Shown here: piece by piece, positions 7,742 through 16,186 of the stretch
How positions within the stretch are numbered: the first letter of the stretch is position 1
Layout: each line of letters opens with the position of its first letter
IMG/VR virus record: IMGVR_UViG_3300008448_000009
Coordinates: 55,282 to 119,281 of that record
Reading direction: 5' to 3' (one strand)
DNA from: a virus
DNA length: 64,000 nt
Translations under genes and position numbers: made by a program
The notes under the pieces: model-generated
Seen by the model: only the letters and a program-made list of their open reading frames with translations
Told to the model about the DNA's origin: nothing
Database searches by the model: none

Positions 7742-9085
7742 TTATCTTTTTTCAACTCTGTGAATTAAATCCATAATTCTTTTAGTTGAAGGGTCAACAT
7801 ACGCAGTGCTTTCGTTTAATTGTTTTGAAGTACTAGTAGTTGCCTCTTTTATAATTTTGTTTTCTACTGATTCTGAAATTGGTTTTCTTGATTCCAATTC
7901 ATTAGCAATAGTTTTGTAAAGTCTTTTTGACTCTTTAAGGTTTGTTACCTCTTCATCAAATCTTTTGATTATAGTTTGTTTCTCACCTTTTGTTGTAGAA
8001 TGTTCCATGAACAATCTTGTTACATAAGTCAAATTGCTGTTGAACACTACAGTCTCTACTAACTTAGTTCTAAATTCTTTAAGAGCTACTCTGAATTCTT
8101 CATTTTCACCTTTAAGTTTAGTTGCTTCAGTTAATAAACTGTTATATTTTTTAGCGGTTTCAGAAACTATCTGTTTTGCTTTGTTTACTGTTTCATCGAT
8201 TTTTTCACCGTCTACAGATTTTTTACCGTATCCTAAGTGAGAAGCACCGTGTCTTCTTTGACCTTGATGACCAGCACGACCATTAACGTTACCGATGGTT
8301 TCATCCAATTCTTCCTCTTCTTCGTCCAATTCTTCCACTTCGTTCAAATCTTCCTCTTCGTCCAATTCTTCCTCTTCGTTTAAATTTTCTTCTTCATCAG
8401 ATTCCTCTTCAGATTCTTCACCTTCTTCGTCTTCTTCTTCACCTTCTTCGTCATCACCTTCTTCGTCATCTAATTCGATTTCGTAGTCCATGTCTTCACC
8501 TTCTTCGTCTTCTTCTTCACCACCCATTTCAGCTGGTTCTAAATCTAACTCTTCATCGTCACCCATTTCTGGTTCTGAAGATGGAGCTTGACCGTCAAGT
8601 TTAACAACATATTCTCCTGGTTCTGTAATGTTTAAGTGAAGTTCATCACCTACAATTTCAATTTCGTCTTCGCCACTTAATTTTTTGTAAATTGCGATTA
8701 CTTCATCGTCTGGTGCTCCAACCATATCGATTTCATCTGATGCGTCTATATCATCCATTCCTATGCCACCCATTTCGTCGCCCATGTCGTCGCCCATGTC
8801 AGTATCAGGTTCTAAACCACCTTCTACATCACCCATGTCGTCACCCATTTCGCCACCAAGGTCTTGGCCATCGATATCATCTCCACCTAATGTTTCAACG
8901 TCGTCACCCATTTCGGTGTCAACATCTTCTTCTTCGTAAACCTCCTCTAGAGATTCTTTCACAACACCATTAATTTCTTCTTTCGCAACCGAACGAAGTA
9001 TTTCTTTGGTATTGGCATTAAGAGCATTCTGAATATTGTTAATATCCAAAAGTGCTTCTTCAAGTATAGATTTTTTATCTGCCAT
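7742..9085 (-). CDS. Prohead core scaffold protein, gp22-like
   Basis: A 447-residue protein with a helical N-terminus (about 1-50), a very long acidic centre (about 50-260) made of Asp/Glu/Gly/Met and then nearly pure Glu/Asp, and a basic helical C-terminus (about 290-447) rich in Lys and coiled-coil heptads. Position between protease and capsid genes and the acidic, low-complexity make-up fit the T4 gp22 scaffolding core. The N-terminal ILEEAL contains an (L/I)xE-type site, and others occur later, as expected for a scaffold degraded by the prohead protease. Family identity is by synteny and composition, not by a conserved motif. Confidence 0.75.
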   Translation of the reverse strand: MADKKSILEEALLDINNIQNALNANTKEILRSVAKEEINGVVKESLEEVYEEEDVDTEMGDDVETLGGDDIDGQDLGGEMGDDMGDVEGGLEPDTDMGDDMGDEMGGIGMDDIDASDEIDMVGAPDDEVIAIYKKLSGEDEIEIVGDELHLNITEPGEYVVKLDGQAPSSEPEMGDDEELDLEPAEMGGEEEDEEGEDMDYEIELDDEEGDDEEGEEEDEEGEESEEESDEEENLNEEEELDEEEDLNEVEELDEEEEELDETIGNVNGRAGHQGQRRHGASHLGYGKKSVDGEKIDETVNKAKQIVSETAKKYNSLLTEATKLKGENEEFRVALKEFRTKLVETVVFNSNLTYVTRLFMEHSTTKGEKQTIIKRFDEEVTNLKESKRLYKTIANELESRKPISESVENKIIKEATTSTSKQLNESTAYVDPSTKRIMDLIHRVEKR

Positions 9086-9120
9086 TTTATCTTTTTTTAT
9101 ATGTTTTTTATTAGATAAAC

Positions 9121-9152
9121 AATGAGATGTTTCTCATTTGTTAATAAATATG
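9121..9152 (-). promoter_or_regulatory. Late-type box plus leader hairpin upstream of scaffold gene
   Basis: CATATTTATTA (9142-9152 on the minus strand) is followed in the leader by a perfect 7-bp hairpin AATGAGA-AACA-TCTCATT (9121-9138). The hairpin lies about 36-53 bases before the scaffold start and has no T run, so it is more likely a stability or translation element than a terminator. Confidence 0.45.
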
Positions 9153-9202
9153 CGTGTTTTTATCAAAAATCACTTTTTTGATAAAAAAATTATTATTTTT
9201 AA

Positions 9203-9928
9203 TTAGTCATTCAAAAAATTATCCAACTTATCATTCAATGATTCAGTCATAAGTGGTTTCTTAATCTCGGTATTTTCCACATATGGGCGCGCTTCTTCAT
9301 GATTTTTAAAAATCCAAGCGTCTGGTGTGGAAGGTGCTGTAACAACATCCCAACAAATAATTTCGAAATCGTCTTGTACAATTTGTTCTCCATTTTTACC
9401 CTCTTTCAACGAACCAACACCTCTAGAAGACACACCAATTTTTATTCTGTTTCTTAATAGATTAGCTACTTCATCACCTTTGGTAGATACGATACCCAAA
9501 TTAATAAACCCAGGTGTCATCAATATCTCCATCTTACCCATAAGTGTTTTACCTTCCCACCATGTTTCTACAATGTTGTGAGAAATTCTATCACCAGCAA
9601 TAATAGAAGACTCAGGGTGGTCTAATTCACCCACAGCTCTACGCTCACGTATGGCTTCTTGATATATTTGATTTTGTTTTTTTAAAATTGATTCTGGATA
9701 AATTCTACCATTACGATTAAGTACATCATATTTTTGTAGTACCACATATACAATTAGCGGCTCAACTATTGCTAGTTTGCTGCCTGTGTCTAATTTTTTT
9801 ATTTCGTTTATGAATGCTTGGTTTCTTGGTTCATCAGGGTTGATGTACCCAGCGTCTTGTTCGATTAGACCACCCCAACCAGTTTCTCCACGTTTTAATA
9901 CTTTGAAGTCTTTATAATTTATATCCAT
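9203..9928 (-). CDS. Prohead core protease, gp21-like (U9/S78 fold)
   Basis: A 241-residue protein with the herpes/T4 prohead protease signature: VGELDHPE with catalytic His at about residue 104, and IGVSSRG with catalytic Ser at about 167. It matures the capsid by cutting scaffold, capsid and internal proteins at (L/I)xE sites. Length and its place directly upstream of the scaffold gene match T4 gene 21. A late-type box lies at 9946-9958. It is the expected processing enzyme for the tagged proteins described elsewhere in this window. Confidence 0.92.
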   Translation of the reverse strand: MDINYKDFKVLKRGETGWGGLIEQDAGYINPDEPRNQAFINEIKKLDTGSKLAIVEPLIVYVVLQKYDVLNRNGRIYPESILKKQNQIYQEAIRERRAVGELDHPESSIIAGDRISHNIVETWWEGKTLMGKMEILMTPGFINLGIVSTKGDEVANLLRNRIKIGVSSRGVGSLKEGKNGEQIVQDDFEIICWDVVTAPSTPDAWIFKNHEEARPYVENTEIKKPLMTESLNDKLDNFLND

Positions 9929-9945
9929 AATTTGCTACCTTATAG

Positions 9946-9958
9946 ATATAAATATATT
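9946..9958 (-). promoter_or_regulatory. Late-type promoter box of the protease gene
   Basis: AATATATTTATAT on the minus strand, about 20 bases before the ATG at 9928. Confidence 0.45.
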
Positions 9959-9966
9959 ACAATAAC

Positions 9967-9997
9967 AAAAAAACCCCAGTATTACTACTGGGGCTTA
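9967..9997 (-). terminator. Terminator between the 148-residue gene and the protease gene
   Basis: CCCCAGTA-GTAAT-TACTGGGG stem with a T run on the minus strand directly after the stop at 9999. Confidence 0.85.
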
Positions 9998-9998
9998 A

Positions 9999-10445
9999 TT
10001 ATATTTTCTTTTTATGATATTTAAAATTTTCATCTAACTCAAAAACTTTATTAATTAACATCGATGTAACATCATTTAGTGAAGTTTTTGTTTTGTCAGA
10101 TATGATTGAAATTTCTTCAGTTTGAAACAATGTTATTTCACAACTCATAAAACTACGTTTTCCGTATTTTATACCAGATTCTCTGATATCCAAATCAACA
10201 ATCGTGTTGTTTTTTAAAAAACCAGAATTTTCGTTTAAATTAAAATAATTAAACAAATCTTGTTTTAATTTTTTATTTATGTCTTTAATTACTCTAGTGT
10301 AATTAACATCCTCATCTTGATTTAGTGGTTCGGCCCACGCTGAAATGTTTATATAAACCGATTTTGGGTTTTTATTATCAACACAACCATAGACTATATT
10401 GTAGTTATTATGGTTGTCATTTTTAAATTGTTTTCCTGTCTTCAT
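9999..10445 (-). CDS. Unrecognised 148-residue protein in head-gene cluster
   Basis: Mixed alpha/beta protein, lysine-rich at the C-terminus, without motifs I recognise. It has its own promoter (TATATTTG at 10465-10472) and its own terminator, so it is expressed as a single-gene unit inside the head cluster. In T4 the corresponding interval holds small prohead core genes, but no similarity can be claimed. Confidence 0.65.
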   Translation of the reverse strand: MKTGKQFKNDNHNNYNIVYGCVDNKNPKSVYINISAWAEPLNQDEDVNYTRVIKDINKKLKQDLFNYFNLNENSGFLKNNTIVDLDIRESGIKYGKRSFMSCEITLFQTEEISIISDKTKTSLNDVTSMLINKVFELDENFKYHKKKI

Positions 10446-10464
10446 ATTCTAGTAAATTAATATA

Positions 10465-10472
10465 CAAATATA
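10465..10472 (-). promoter_or_regulatory. TAnnTTTG promoter box
   Basis: TATATTTG on the minus strand, the Bacteroidota housekeeping -7 consensus, about 20 bases upstream of the start at 10445. Confidence 0.5.
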
Positions 10473-10500
10473 ATAAAATTCCAGGAATTAGTCAACAACC

Positions 10501-10842
10501 TTAATGACCTAATTTACCCCAAATTGAAATAATAATTCCAACAACAATTTGTACGAAAGACATAATAGCTATAGCGGCTACCCAACGATTTTTTTGACGA
10601 TACAATTCATCTTTGGCTTCCTTCATTTGACTAGGTGACCAAACGTCGTTTACCTTGGCTATCCACGATGTGTTAGCTTCAACATTTCTTTCAATATTTT
10701 TTACGTCGTTTAACTTAAGATTCATTTCGTTAAGTTTTTTATCAATATCGGTACGCATTTTTTCTTGATTTTCAGCCAAACGTTCTAATTCTTTTAGAAC
10801 TAGTTTGCTATAGTCTGCCCATGTATCTTTACTTTCAGCCAT
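10501..10842 (-). CDS. Coiled-coil protein with C-terminal membrane segment
   Basis: A 113-residue protein with a long N-terminal coiled coil (about 10-75) and a single hydrophobic segment near residues 88-110 (VAAIAIMSFVQIVVGIIISI). The arrangement resembles small phage membrane proteins such as XhlA-like hemolysins, but no signature is conclusive. It might anchor prohead assembly to the membrane or take part in lysis; neither can be shown. Confidence 0.65.
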   Translation of the reverse strand: MAESKDTWADYSKLVLKELERLAENQEKMRTDIDKKLNEMNLKLNDVKNIERNVEANTSWIAKVNDVWSPSQMKEAKDELYRQKNRWVAAIAIMSFVQIVVGIIISIWGKLGH

Positions 10843-10848
10843 TTTTTT

Positions 10849-11082
10849 TTATAAAATTTTAATACTGTTTAATATTGTCTTTATTGTTGCACACATATTT
10901 TCATAACATTTCATTTTTGTTTTAGGTGTTGTAGATTTTTCAATCTCTATAACACCTTGTTCTACAATATTTTTTAATTGTTTAACTACTTTTTTATATT
11001 CTATTTCAGAATTTTCTTCTTCACATATTTGGTTTGTCAATTCTCTTAATTTTAGAATATTTTCACTTGGAACACTTTTCAT
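10849..11082 (-). CDS. Small helical protein, unknown
   Basis: A 77-residue charged helical protein with no recognised domain. It lies 6 bases upstream of the coiled-coil membrane protein gene and just after the 254-residue gene, so the three are probably co-transcribed. Confidence 0.55.
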   Translation of the reverse strand: MKSVPSENILKLRELTNQICEEENSEIEYKKVVKQLKNIVEQGVIEIEKSTTPKTKMKCYENMCATIKTILNSIKIL

Positions 11083-11104
11083 TAGCTTTTTCGTTTAATC
11101 AATG

Positions 11105-11869
11105 TTATACTAGACTATTTTTTAATTCTAACAATTTAGAAATATTTTTGTTAAAGTTTTCGTTTATTTCAATTTTATCATTTAAAAGTTTATCTTTAAC
11201 TCGCAATAATCTATCTTTTGTTTCTAAATCAGAATCAGTTAATTTAACATTAATCATATCAATACATTCTCTTACAACACCTGAATAAACTTCTTCTTTT
11301 TTAGTATCATCCGAATCAATTAGAACTTTTAATACCTTTTTTTCAGTCTCACTTAAAGAAGCGTATTTTTCGTTATACTTATCCACCATAATTGTTGATA
11401 ACATACTGTTAGGTAAATCAAACGATTCTGTAACAGTTTTTGTTTTATTATTTTTCATATGGTTTATAATGTAAGCAGTAGCTTCCACTATAGTGTCAAT
11501 ATTTTTTGCTGTTTTCTTTGTAAAAATAAGCTTGGTAATATTTTCATGTAACACAATATTACTATCAGTAGATTCTGTTTCAAAAATAATTGGGTCAGCC
11601 AATTTAAAATTAGCTTCCATGATGTCTTTTTTAGAGAATTTTTGTAACAAAGCTATGTTTTCTTGAAGGAATAAATTAGCTTTTAATTCGTTTTCTTCAA
11701 TCTTGTTTTCTATGTTGTCATAAACCAAAAATTGAGTTTTTAATATCTCATTTTCTTTGATTGTTTTAACGTAATGTTTGAAAAGTTTTTTGTTTTCTTC
11801 TTTATTAGAAACAATACCCTCAACCATTAATTCGTTAAATTTGTTTTTTATTTTACCAAAATTTTGCAT
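11105..11869 (-). CDS. Unrecognised head-cluster protein, possible prohead core component
   Basis: A 254-residue helical protein. I chose the start MQNFGKIKNKF at 11869 rather than 13 codons further up, because the late-type box at 11883-11895 lies between the two. The N-terminus (ELMVEGIVS) resembles the short tag regions of other late proteins. Located between portal and protease, as T4 genes 67 and 68 are, but with no recognisable similarity to them. Confidence 0.65.
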   Translation of the reverse strand: MQNFGKIKNKFNELMVEGIVSNKEENKKLFKHYVKTIKENEILKTQFLVYDNIENKIEENELKANLFLQENIALLQKFSKKDIMEANFKLADPIIFETESTDSNIVLHENITKLIFTKKTAKNIDTIVEATAYIINHMKNNKTKTVTESFDLPNSMLSTIMVDKYNEKYASLSETEKKVLKVLIDSDDTKKEEVYSGVVRECIDMINVKLTDSDLETKDRLLRVKDKLLNDKIEINENFNKNISKLLELKNSLV

Positions 11870-11882
11870 AGGTTTATTTTTA

Positions 11883-11895
11883 TTAATAAATATAA
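11883..11895 (-). promoter_or_regulatory. Late-type promoter box
   Basis: GTTATATTTATTA on the minus strand, 14 bases before the ATG at 11869. Confidence 0.45.
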
Positions 11896-11914
11896 CTAAT
11901 CGATACAAAAAACG

Positions 11915-14017
11915 TTATTCATCTAACATTTTATTTATGTCTTTTATCATAGAATCGATATCGTTATTTATTTTAATTGTTTTGTCGTAAATTTTAACGT
12001 TTTCGTCTACAACGTTTGCACCACTATTAACTGATTCAATTAATTTGTTGACAAATCTACCTTGATATTTGGTAGTTCTATCTTCTAATTTTTTACCAAG
12101 TTGCGTTTTACGTTCCGTCAATAAATTATCAGCTTTCTTTAGCATCTCTGTTAATCCAGCTTCTGTATCAGTACCAGCTTCAGCACCGCCAGCTTCAGCA
12201 CCGCCAGCTTCAGCACCGCCAGTTTCAGCACCACCAGCTTCAGCTCCAGCTTCAGCTCCAGCTTCAGCGCCACCAGCTTCAGCACCGCCAGCTTCCTCAC
12301 CAGCACCAGCTTCTCCAGAGAAATCTAGGTCTTCACCACCTAGACCACCACCACCGAATGAACCACCTAGGCCGCCTCCACCGCCACCGCCACCAGCGGC
12401 ACCGCCTTCACCTTCAGCTCCACCACCGCTACCACCAGCTAGAGCTGCTTGGTAATCACCATAGATTCTATCAACGGTGTCAAACATACCAGTATGTTTA
12501 ATAACACTAGCAGTATTAGCTAATTCAGCCGCAGCGGCTTTCTCCATACGTTGTTCAAGTAAATCTTGTTTGATTTCATCATCAGCCCAACCCATGATTT
12601 CTCTATGAGCTCTAGTCCATGACATAGCAGCCAATCCATTTCCAATGTCTGAGGTAGCGTCTTTAAGTAAAGCAACTTTAGCAGCCAAATGTTCAACTTT
12701 AAGCATTTCAGCTTGTGTTGATGGGTTGTTAAGTGTAAGTGTAAAGTTATCCAAATCTTCTTCAAACCCTAAAATATACAAATGAATAATAGCTATCTTG
12801 TTAAGTTCTTGAAGCATTGATTGTTGAATACGGTTAATCGTTCTAGAAAAACGAATATCTTGTAGTGCTAGGTTTTTACCATCACCAGCAGTTTCTTCAA
12901 ACCCTAAGAATGGTTTTGGGACACGTAACGCAGTGAATAAGTTTCTTTGCAAATATTCAATATCAGCAATTTGGTCCAAGTTCGATGCACCAGGCAAAGT
13001 CTCAATCGGGTTAGGTGCGTCTTCACTTCTAACAGGGATAAAGAAATCTTGGTCGTTAGACAATTGATTATATCTTAAATCTATTTGACCAGTCTGTGGG
13101 TCAACAATTGGCATACGTTTAAATCTATCTGCAATTTCGTTTACATATTGCGCAACGTCAGCGTCATCAATGTTACCAACATAAATTTTATATACCCTAC
13201 GTTCTGGTGCTCTAGTAACACGATATACCAGCATTGAATCTTCAGATAAAATAAGTTGTTTCCAAATACGTCTAACTTTTTCCAATACTGATGTACCATA
13301 AGGTAAACGTCTATCATCACCCAACAAACGGAAGTGAGCAATTTGCCATGAATTGAATTCAATATCGCGACCTCTCCAATAAAATTTAACTTTATCGTTA
13401 TCATTTTCGTTAATAGACGTTTGTTCTCTACCACTAATCAAATCATACAATCCAGCTTCTCTACGTTCCATTTCGTAGTTAGGCATCTGTTTGGCACCAA
13501 GAACACCTTGTTTATCGCTGATATTTAAGTATATGAAATTATCTCCATATTTACAAGTGTTTCTAGTCCACATTGGTAAAGTTGTGTGTAAATCCAAACG
13601 GTTGAAGAATAAATCTTCTATAATACCTTTAACACGTTTACTATCAGAATAAACGTTAAGTACTCTACCATTGTTATTTACAGTTGTTGATTCTTCCATC
13701 ATAACATCCAAAGCGGCCGCAATAGTTGGGTAAAACTCCATAGCTTCAAAATCTGAATATGAACCAACACGTGTTGTTTCATAATTAATAGATTGTTGAA
13801 ACATACCATTTTCTACTTTCTTCCAAACTTGCCCTAAGTATTTGTTTTGTTGAGCTTGAAGTTTTGCAGTTTCGTATTCTTCTTTACTTGTTGTTTTTAA
13901 TAACTCACCCTTGCCAACATTATAACGTTGTGTTGGTTGTTTTTGAGTTGGTTGTGTGTAATTAGGGTCAAGCACTCTACCTAACCTCTGAAATATTGTT
14001 AAATTTTCTTTTGCCAT
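11915..14017 (-). CDS. Portal vertex protein, gp20-like
   Basis: A 700-residue protein. Residues about 60-500 follow the T4 gp20 portal core: SYSDFEAMEFYPTIAAALD, the NTCKYGDNF block, the WQIAHFRLLGD block, RAPERRVYKIYVGN and the LGFEETAGDGKNLALQDIRFSRT region. It forms the dodecameric DNA entry ring and docks the terminase. An unusual Gly/Ala/Glu low-complexity insert (about residues 530-625) precedes a charged helical C-terminus. Gene lies directly downstream of the terminase pair. Confidence 0.92.
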   Translation of the reverse strand: MAKENLTIFQRLGRVLDPNYTQPTQKQPTQRYNVGKGELLKTTSKEEYETAKLQAQQNKYLGQVWKKVENGMFQQSINYETTRVGSYSDFEAMEFYPTIAAALDVMMEESTTVNNNGRVLNVYSDSKRVKGIIEDLFFNRLDLHTTLPMWTRNTCKYGDNFIYLNISDKQGVLGAKQMPNYEMERREAGLYDLISGREQTSINENDNDKVKFYWRGRDIEFNSWQIAHFRLLGDDRRLPYGTSVLEKVRRIWKQLILSEDSMLVYRVTRAPERRVYKIYVGNIDDADVAQYVNEIADRFKRMPIVDPQTGQIDLRYNQLSNDQDFFIPVRSEDAPNPIETLPGASNLDQIADIEYLQRNLFTALRVPKPFLGFEETAGDGKNLALQDIRFSRTINRIQQSMLQELNKIAIIHLYILGFEEDLDNFTLTLNNPSTQAEMLKVEHLAAKVALLKDATSDIGNGLAAMSWTRAHREIMGWADDEIKQDLLEQRMEKAAAAELANTASVIKHTGMFDTVDRIYGDYQAALAGGSGGGAEGEGGAAGGGGGGGGLGGSFGGGGLGGEDLDFSGEAGAGEEAGGAEAGGAEAGAEAGAEAGGAETGGAEAGGAEAGGAEAGTDTEAGLTEMLKKADNLLTERKTQLGKKLEDRTTKYQGRFVNKLIESVNSGANVVDENVKIYDKTIKINNDIDSMIKDINKMLDE
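12172..12300 (-). repeat. Degenerate GCTGGTGCTGAA-type repeats inside the portal gene
   Basis: Short tandem units encoding AGGAE/AGAE. The tract is much richer in G and C than its surroundings and makes an Ala/Gly/Glu linker in the portal C-terminal region. Replication slippage here would change length in multiples of three. Confidence 0.7.
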
Positions 14018-14067
14018 AGCATTATATTTTTCTTTAATTATAATAAAAAATTTGTGAAATTAAATAG

Positions 14068-14307
14068 TTATTCCACATAATCACAGGCCACATAAGCAAT
14101 ACGTTGTTGCTCGCTGTTAGCCAAAACAATGTTATACGAATATGTTGATATCCAATCTTGACCTTGTGTGTTAGGACGTGCATCACAAAAATAATTTCGT
14201 CTACTATTTACAGCTGGTTTTCTTTCGAAATTATTTGGTAGTGGTGACCATTTATATAAATTTGGACCAGCACCTTTACGAACAAATACTTTTTTACCTA
14301 AACCCAT
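14068..14307 (-). CDS. Small unrecognised protein between terminase and portal
   Basis: A 79-residue protein with a basic N-terminus and several aromatic residues. It follows the terminase stop by two bases, so it is co-transcribed with it. No known domain. The position suggests a packaging or neck role. Confidence 0.6.
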   Translation of the reverse strand: MGLGKKVFVRKGAGPNLYKWSPLPNNFERKPAVNSRRNYFCDARPNTQGQDWISTYSYNIVLANSEQQRIAYVACDYVE

Positions 14308-14309
14308 GA

Positions 14310-16082
14310 TTATCTTCTTTTATTTAAGTTTCCAAATAGCCACATATGTTCACCTCTAGGGTCTTGAATATTTCTATATGCTCTATGTTCTGGATTTATT
14401 TTTTTTGTAACCTCACCAGTTGCTGGGTTAATTACGTTAGTTGTTGTTTGAGTATTTGATGAACCACCCAACCAACTATTTAACATTGCTTTATTTTGTT
14501 TTTCTAATCTTTCTAAATTCTTAAACGAATGTTCAACAACCCACAAAGCCATACCTAACGACATAAGCAAATCATCATGATACCCTTCCATGTGGTCTGG
14601 TCTACCATTTTTATAAACAAATGTTTTCATTTCTGATGTAAGTCTACTTGAACGGATTTTAACACCGTTGGTTCTAATTTTGTATTCTAAATTAGAAATC
14701 ATAGGTAAACGAACGTTGGTTGCGTGAAATCCTGGGATTTTATTATCTTTGTTGAAATGTGTCAACTCTCTTTGTCTAGCAGAAAGAATTTTACCGTTGG
14801 CATTGTCGTAATGCAAACGTTTGTAATCAAATTCTAATAATTTCAACACTGTAGATACACCCATACCACCAGTCACATCGACTACAGTGTATGCTTTGTA
14901 TAAATTACCGTATTCTTCTACGATTTGAGCCAATAAATCTGGCTGTATCTTACCTTGGTACTCCATAACCTCTTCCATGGTTGTAAAATCAACTATAACG
15001 ATTGTAGAGGCGTCTTCACCATCACCTCTGGATACATCGACACCCATAATGTATTGATGACCTTCTTGTGGTTCTTCCCAAATCCAAATTTCATTCTCAG
15101 CACCCAAAGTATATTTAGGTTCCATAACATTATTTTTATTTTGAAAATCAATATGTTCTTCAGCAATAACGTTACCACCAGACCCAATGAACGATACATC
15201 TAACTCTTGTGCAATCATTTTGGCATCGTTGTTCATACCCAAACACATTTCTTCATACCATGATGACGTTGGTTTCCAACCATCACTTAACATTCTCTCG
15301 TATGATTCATATGTGAATTCATATTCAATTTCTACATGGTCTTCTTTTAACCACCTAAGGTCTTTGTTGTAACGCAAATCCTCATACCATTTCATTTCAA
15401 TAATATTGAAGTTGTTCTTTTTCTTTTTGGCTTGGTCATAAGTTTTGTAGTATAACGCATCCATACCTTTTGGTGTAGAAATAAGAGTAGCTTTACCTCC
15501 AGTACCTAACGCTGTAAGAGCAGCACCAAATACTTCGGCACCATTGTCAATATACGCAGCCTCATCCATTACAAGATAAGTCGGTGTAAATCCACGCAAT
15601 GCGTCTTTAGATGTTGCAACCGCTTTAACACGGCTACCATTAGGAAGTCTGATTTCTTTTTTAGAGTCTGTAATGAAGATTGATTTAGCTTCATTCTTAG
15701 CGTTACCATAGTATTCGGCACCCCATACCCATCTAGGTAATTGAGCCAAAAAATCTTTAATTTTTGCTAGGAACTCAAAAGCTAACTCTTGTTTGTTCGC
15801 GATGATAAGAACCGCCTCTGGGTTGTCCTCATCGGCCCACCCAACTTTTATTGCCATATATGCTGCTGTTGTAGTAGACACACCAGCTTGTCTAGGTTTA
15901 GTAACTAAATTAAATCTGTGTTTATCGTATGCTTGTATAATTTCCTTTTGTCTAGGAAATAGTTTGAAAGGTACAAAACCCTCTTGCGTTTTGTCAAACG
16001 TTTCCAAATACGTTTCAATGGCGTAAACTGGATTCATTAGACACTTTGTATATTCTTTAAATATTTCTTGTGTTGTCAACAT
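14310..16082 (-). CDS. Terminase large subunit, gp17-like
   Basis: A 590-residue DNA-packaging motor. The N-terminal ATPase shows the Walker A variant KPRQAGVST (about residues 62-70) and Walker B YLVMDEAA (about 169-176), followed by the coupling motif STPKG. The C-terminal RNase H-fold nuclease has GVDVSRGDGED (first acidic cluster) and YHDDLLMSLG (last acidic pair). Length and order match T4 gp17. The protein drives headful packaging into the prohead through the portal encoded downstream. Confidence 0.95.
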   Translation of the reverse strand: MLTTQEIFKEYTKCLMNPVYAIETYLETFDKTQEGFVPFKLFPRQKEIIQAYDKHRFNLVTKPRQAGVSTTTAAYMAIKVGWADEDNPEAVLIIANKQELAFEFLAKIKDFLAQLPRWVWGAEYYGNAKNEAKSIFITDSKKEIRLPNGSRVKAVATSKDALRGFTPTYLVMDEAAYIDNGAEVFGAALTALGTGGKATLISTPKGMDALYYKTYDQAKKKKNNFNIIEMKWYEDLRYNKDLRWLKEDHVEIEYEFTYESYERMLSDGWKPTSSWYEEMCLGMNNDAKMIAQELDVSFIGSGGNVIAEEHIDFQNKNNVMEPKYTLGAENEIWIWEEPQEGHQYIMGVDVSRGDGEDASTIVIVDFTTMEEVMEYQGKIQPDLLAQIVEEYGNLYKAYTVVDVTGGMGVSTVLKLLEFDYKRLHYDNANGKILSARQRELTHFNKDNKIPGFHATNVRLPMISNLEYKIRTNGVKIRSSRLTSEMKTFVYKNGRPDHMEGYHDDLLMSLGMALWVVEHSFKNLERLEKQNKAMLNSWLGGSSNTQTTTNVINPATGEVTKKINPEHRAYRNIQDPRGEHMWLFGNLNKRR

Positions 16083-16097
16083 AATATTCTAATTTAC

Positions 16098-16109
16098 TAA
16101 TAAATATGC
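16098..16109 (-). promoter_or_regulatory. Late-type promoter box of terminase gene
   Basis: GCATATTTATTA on the minus strand, about 16 bases before the ATG at 16082. Confidence 0.45.
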
Positions 16110-16142
16110 TGAAATCAAGTAAAATAGCTTATTATAAATAAT

Positions 16143-16164
16143 AAAGGGCCCAAACAGGCCCTTT
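16143..16164 (-). terminator. Terminator after the 424-residue gene
   Basis: AAAGGGCC-hexaloop-GGCCCTTT stem between the stop at 16187 and the terminase promoter. Confidence 0.8.
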
Positions 16165-16186
16165 ATAAATTAATATGTGTATATTT

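Noticed and set aside
8295-8973. Plus-strand Ser-rich and His/Arg-rich frames opposite the scaffold gene
   Set aside because: Mirror images of the Glu/Asp-rich codons of the minus-strand scaffold gene; no start signals.
12069-12455. Plus-strand Ala/Pro-rich 128-residue frame opposite the portal gene
   Set aside because: Antisense shadow of the Gly/Ala/Glu repeats in the portal gene.
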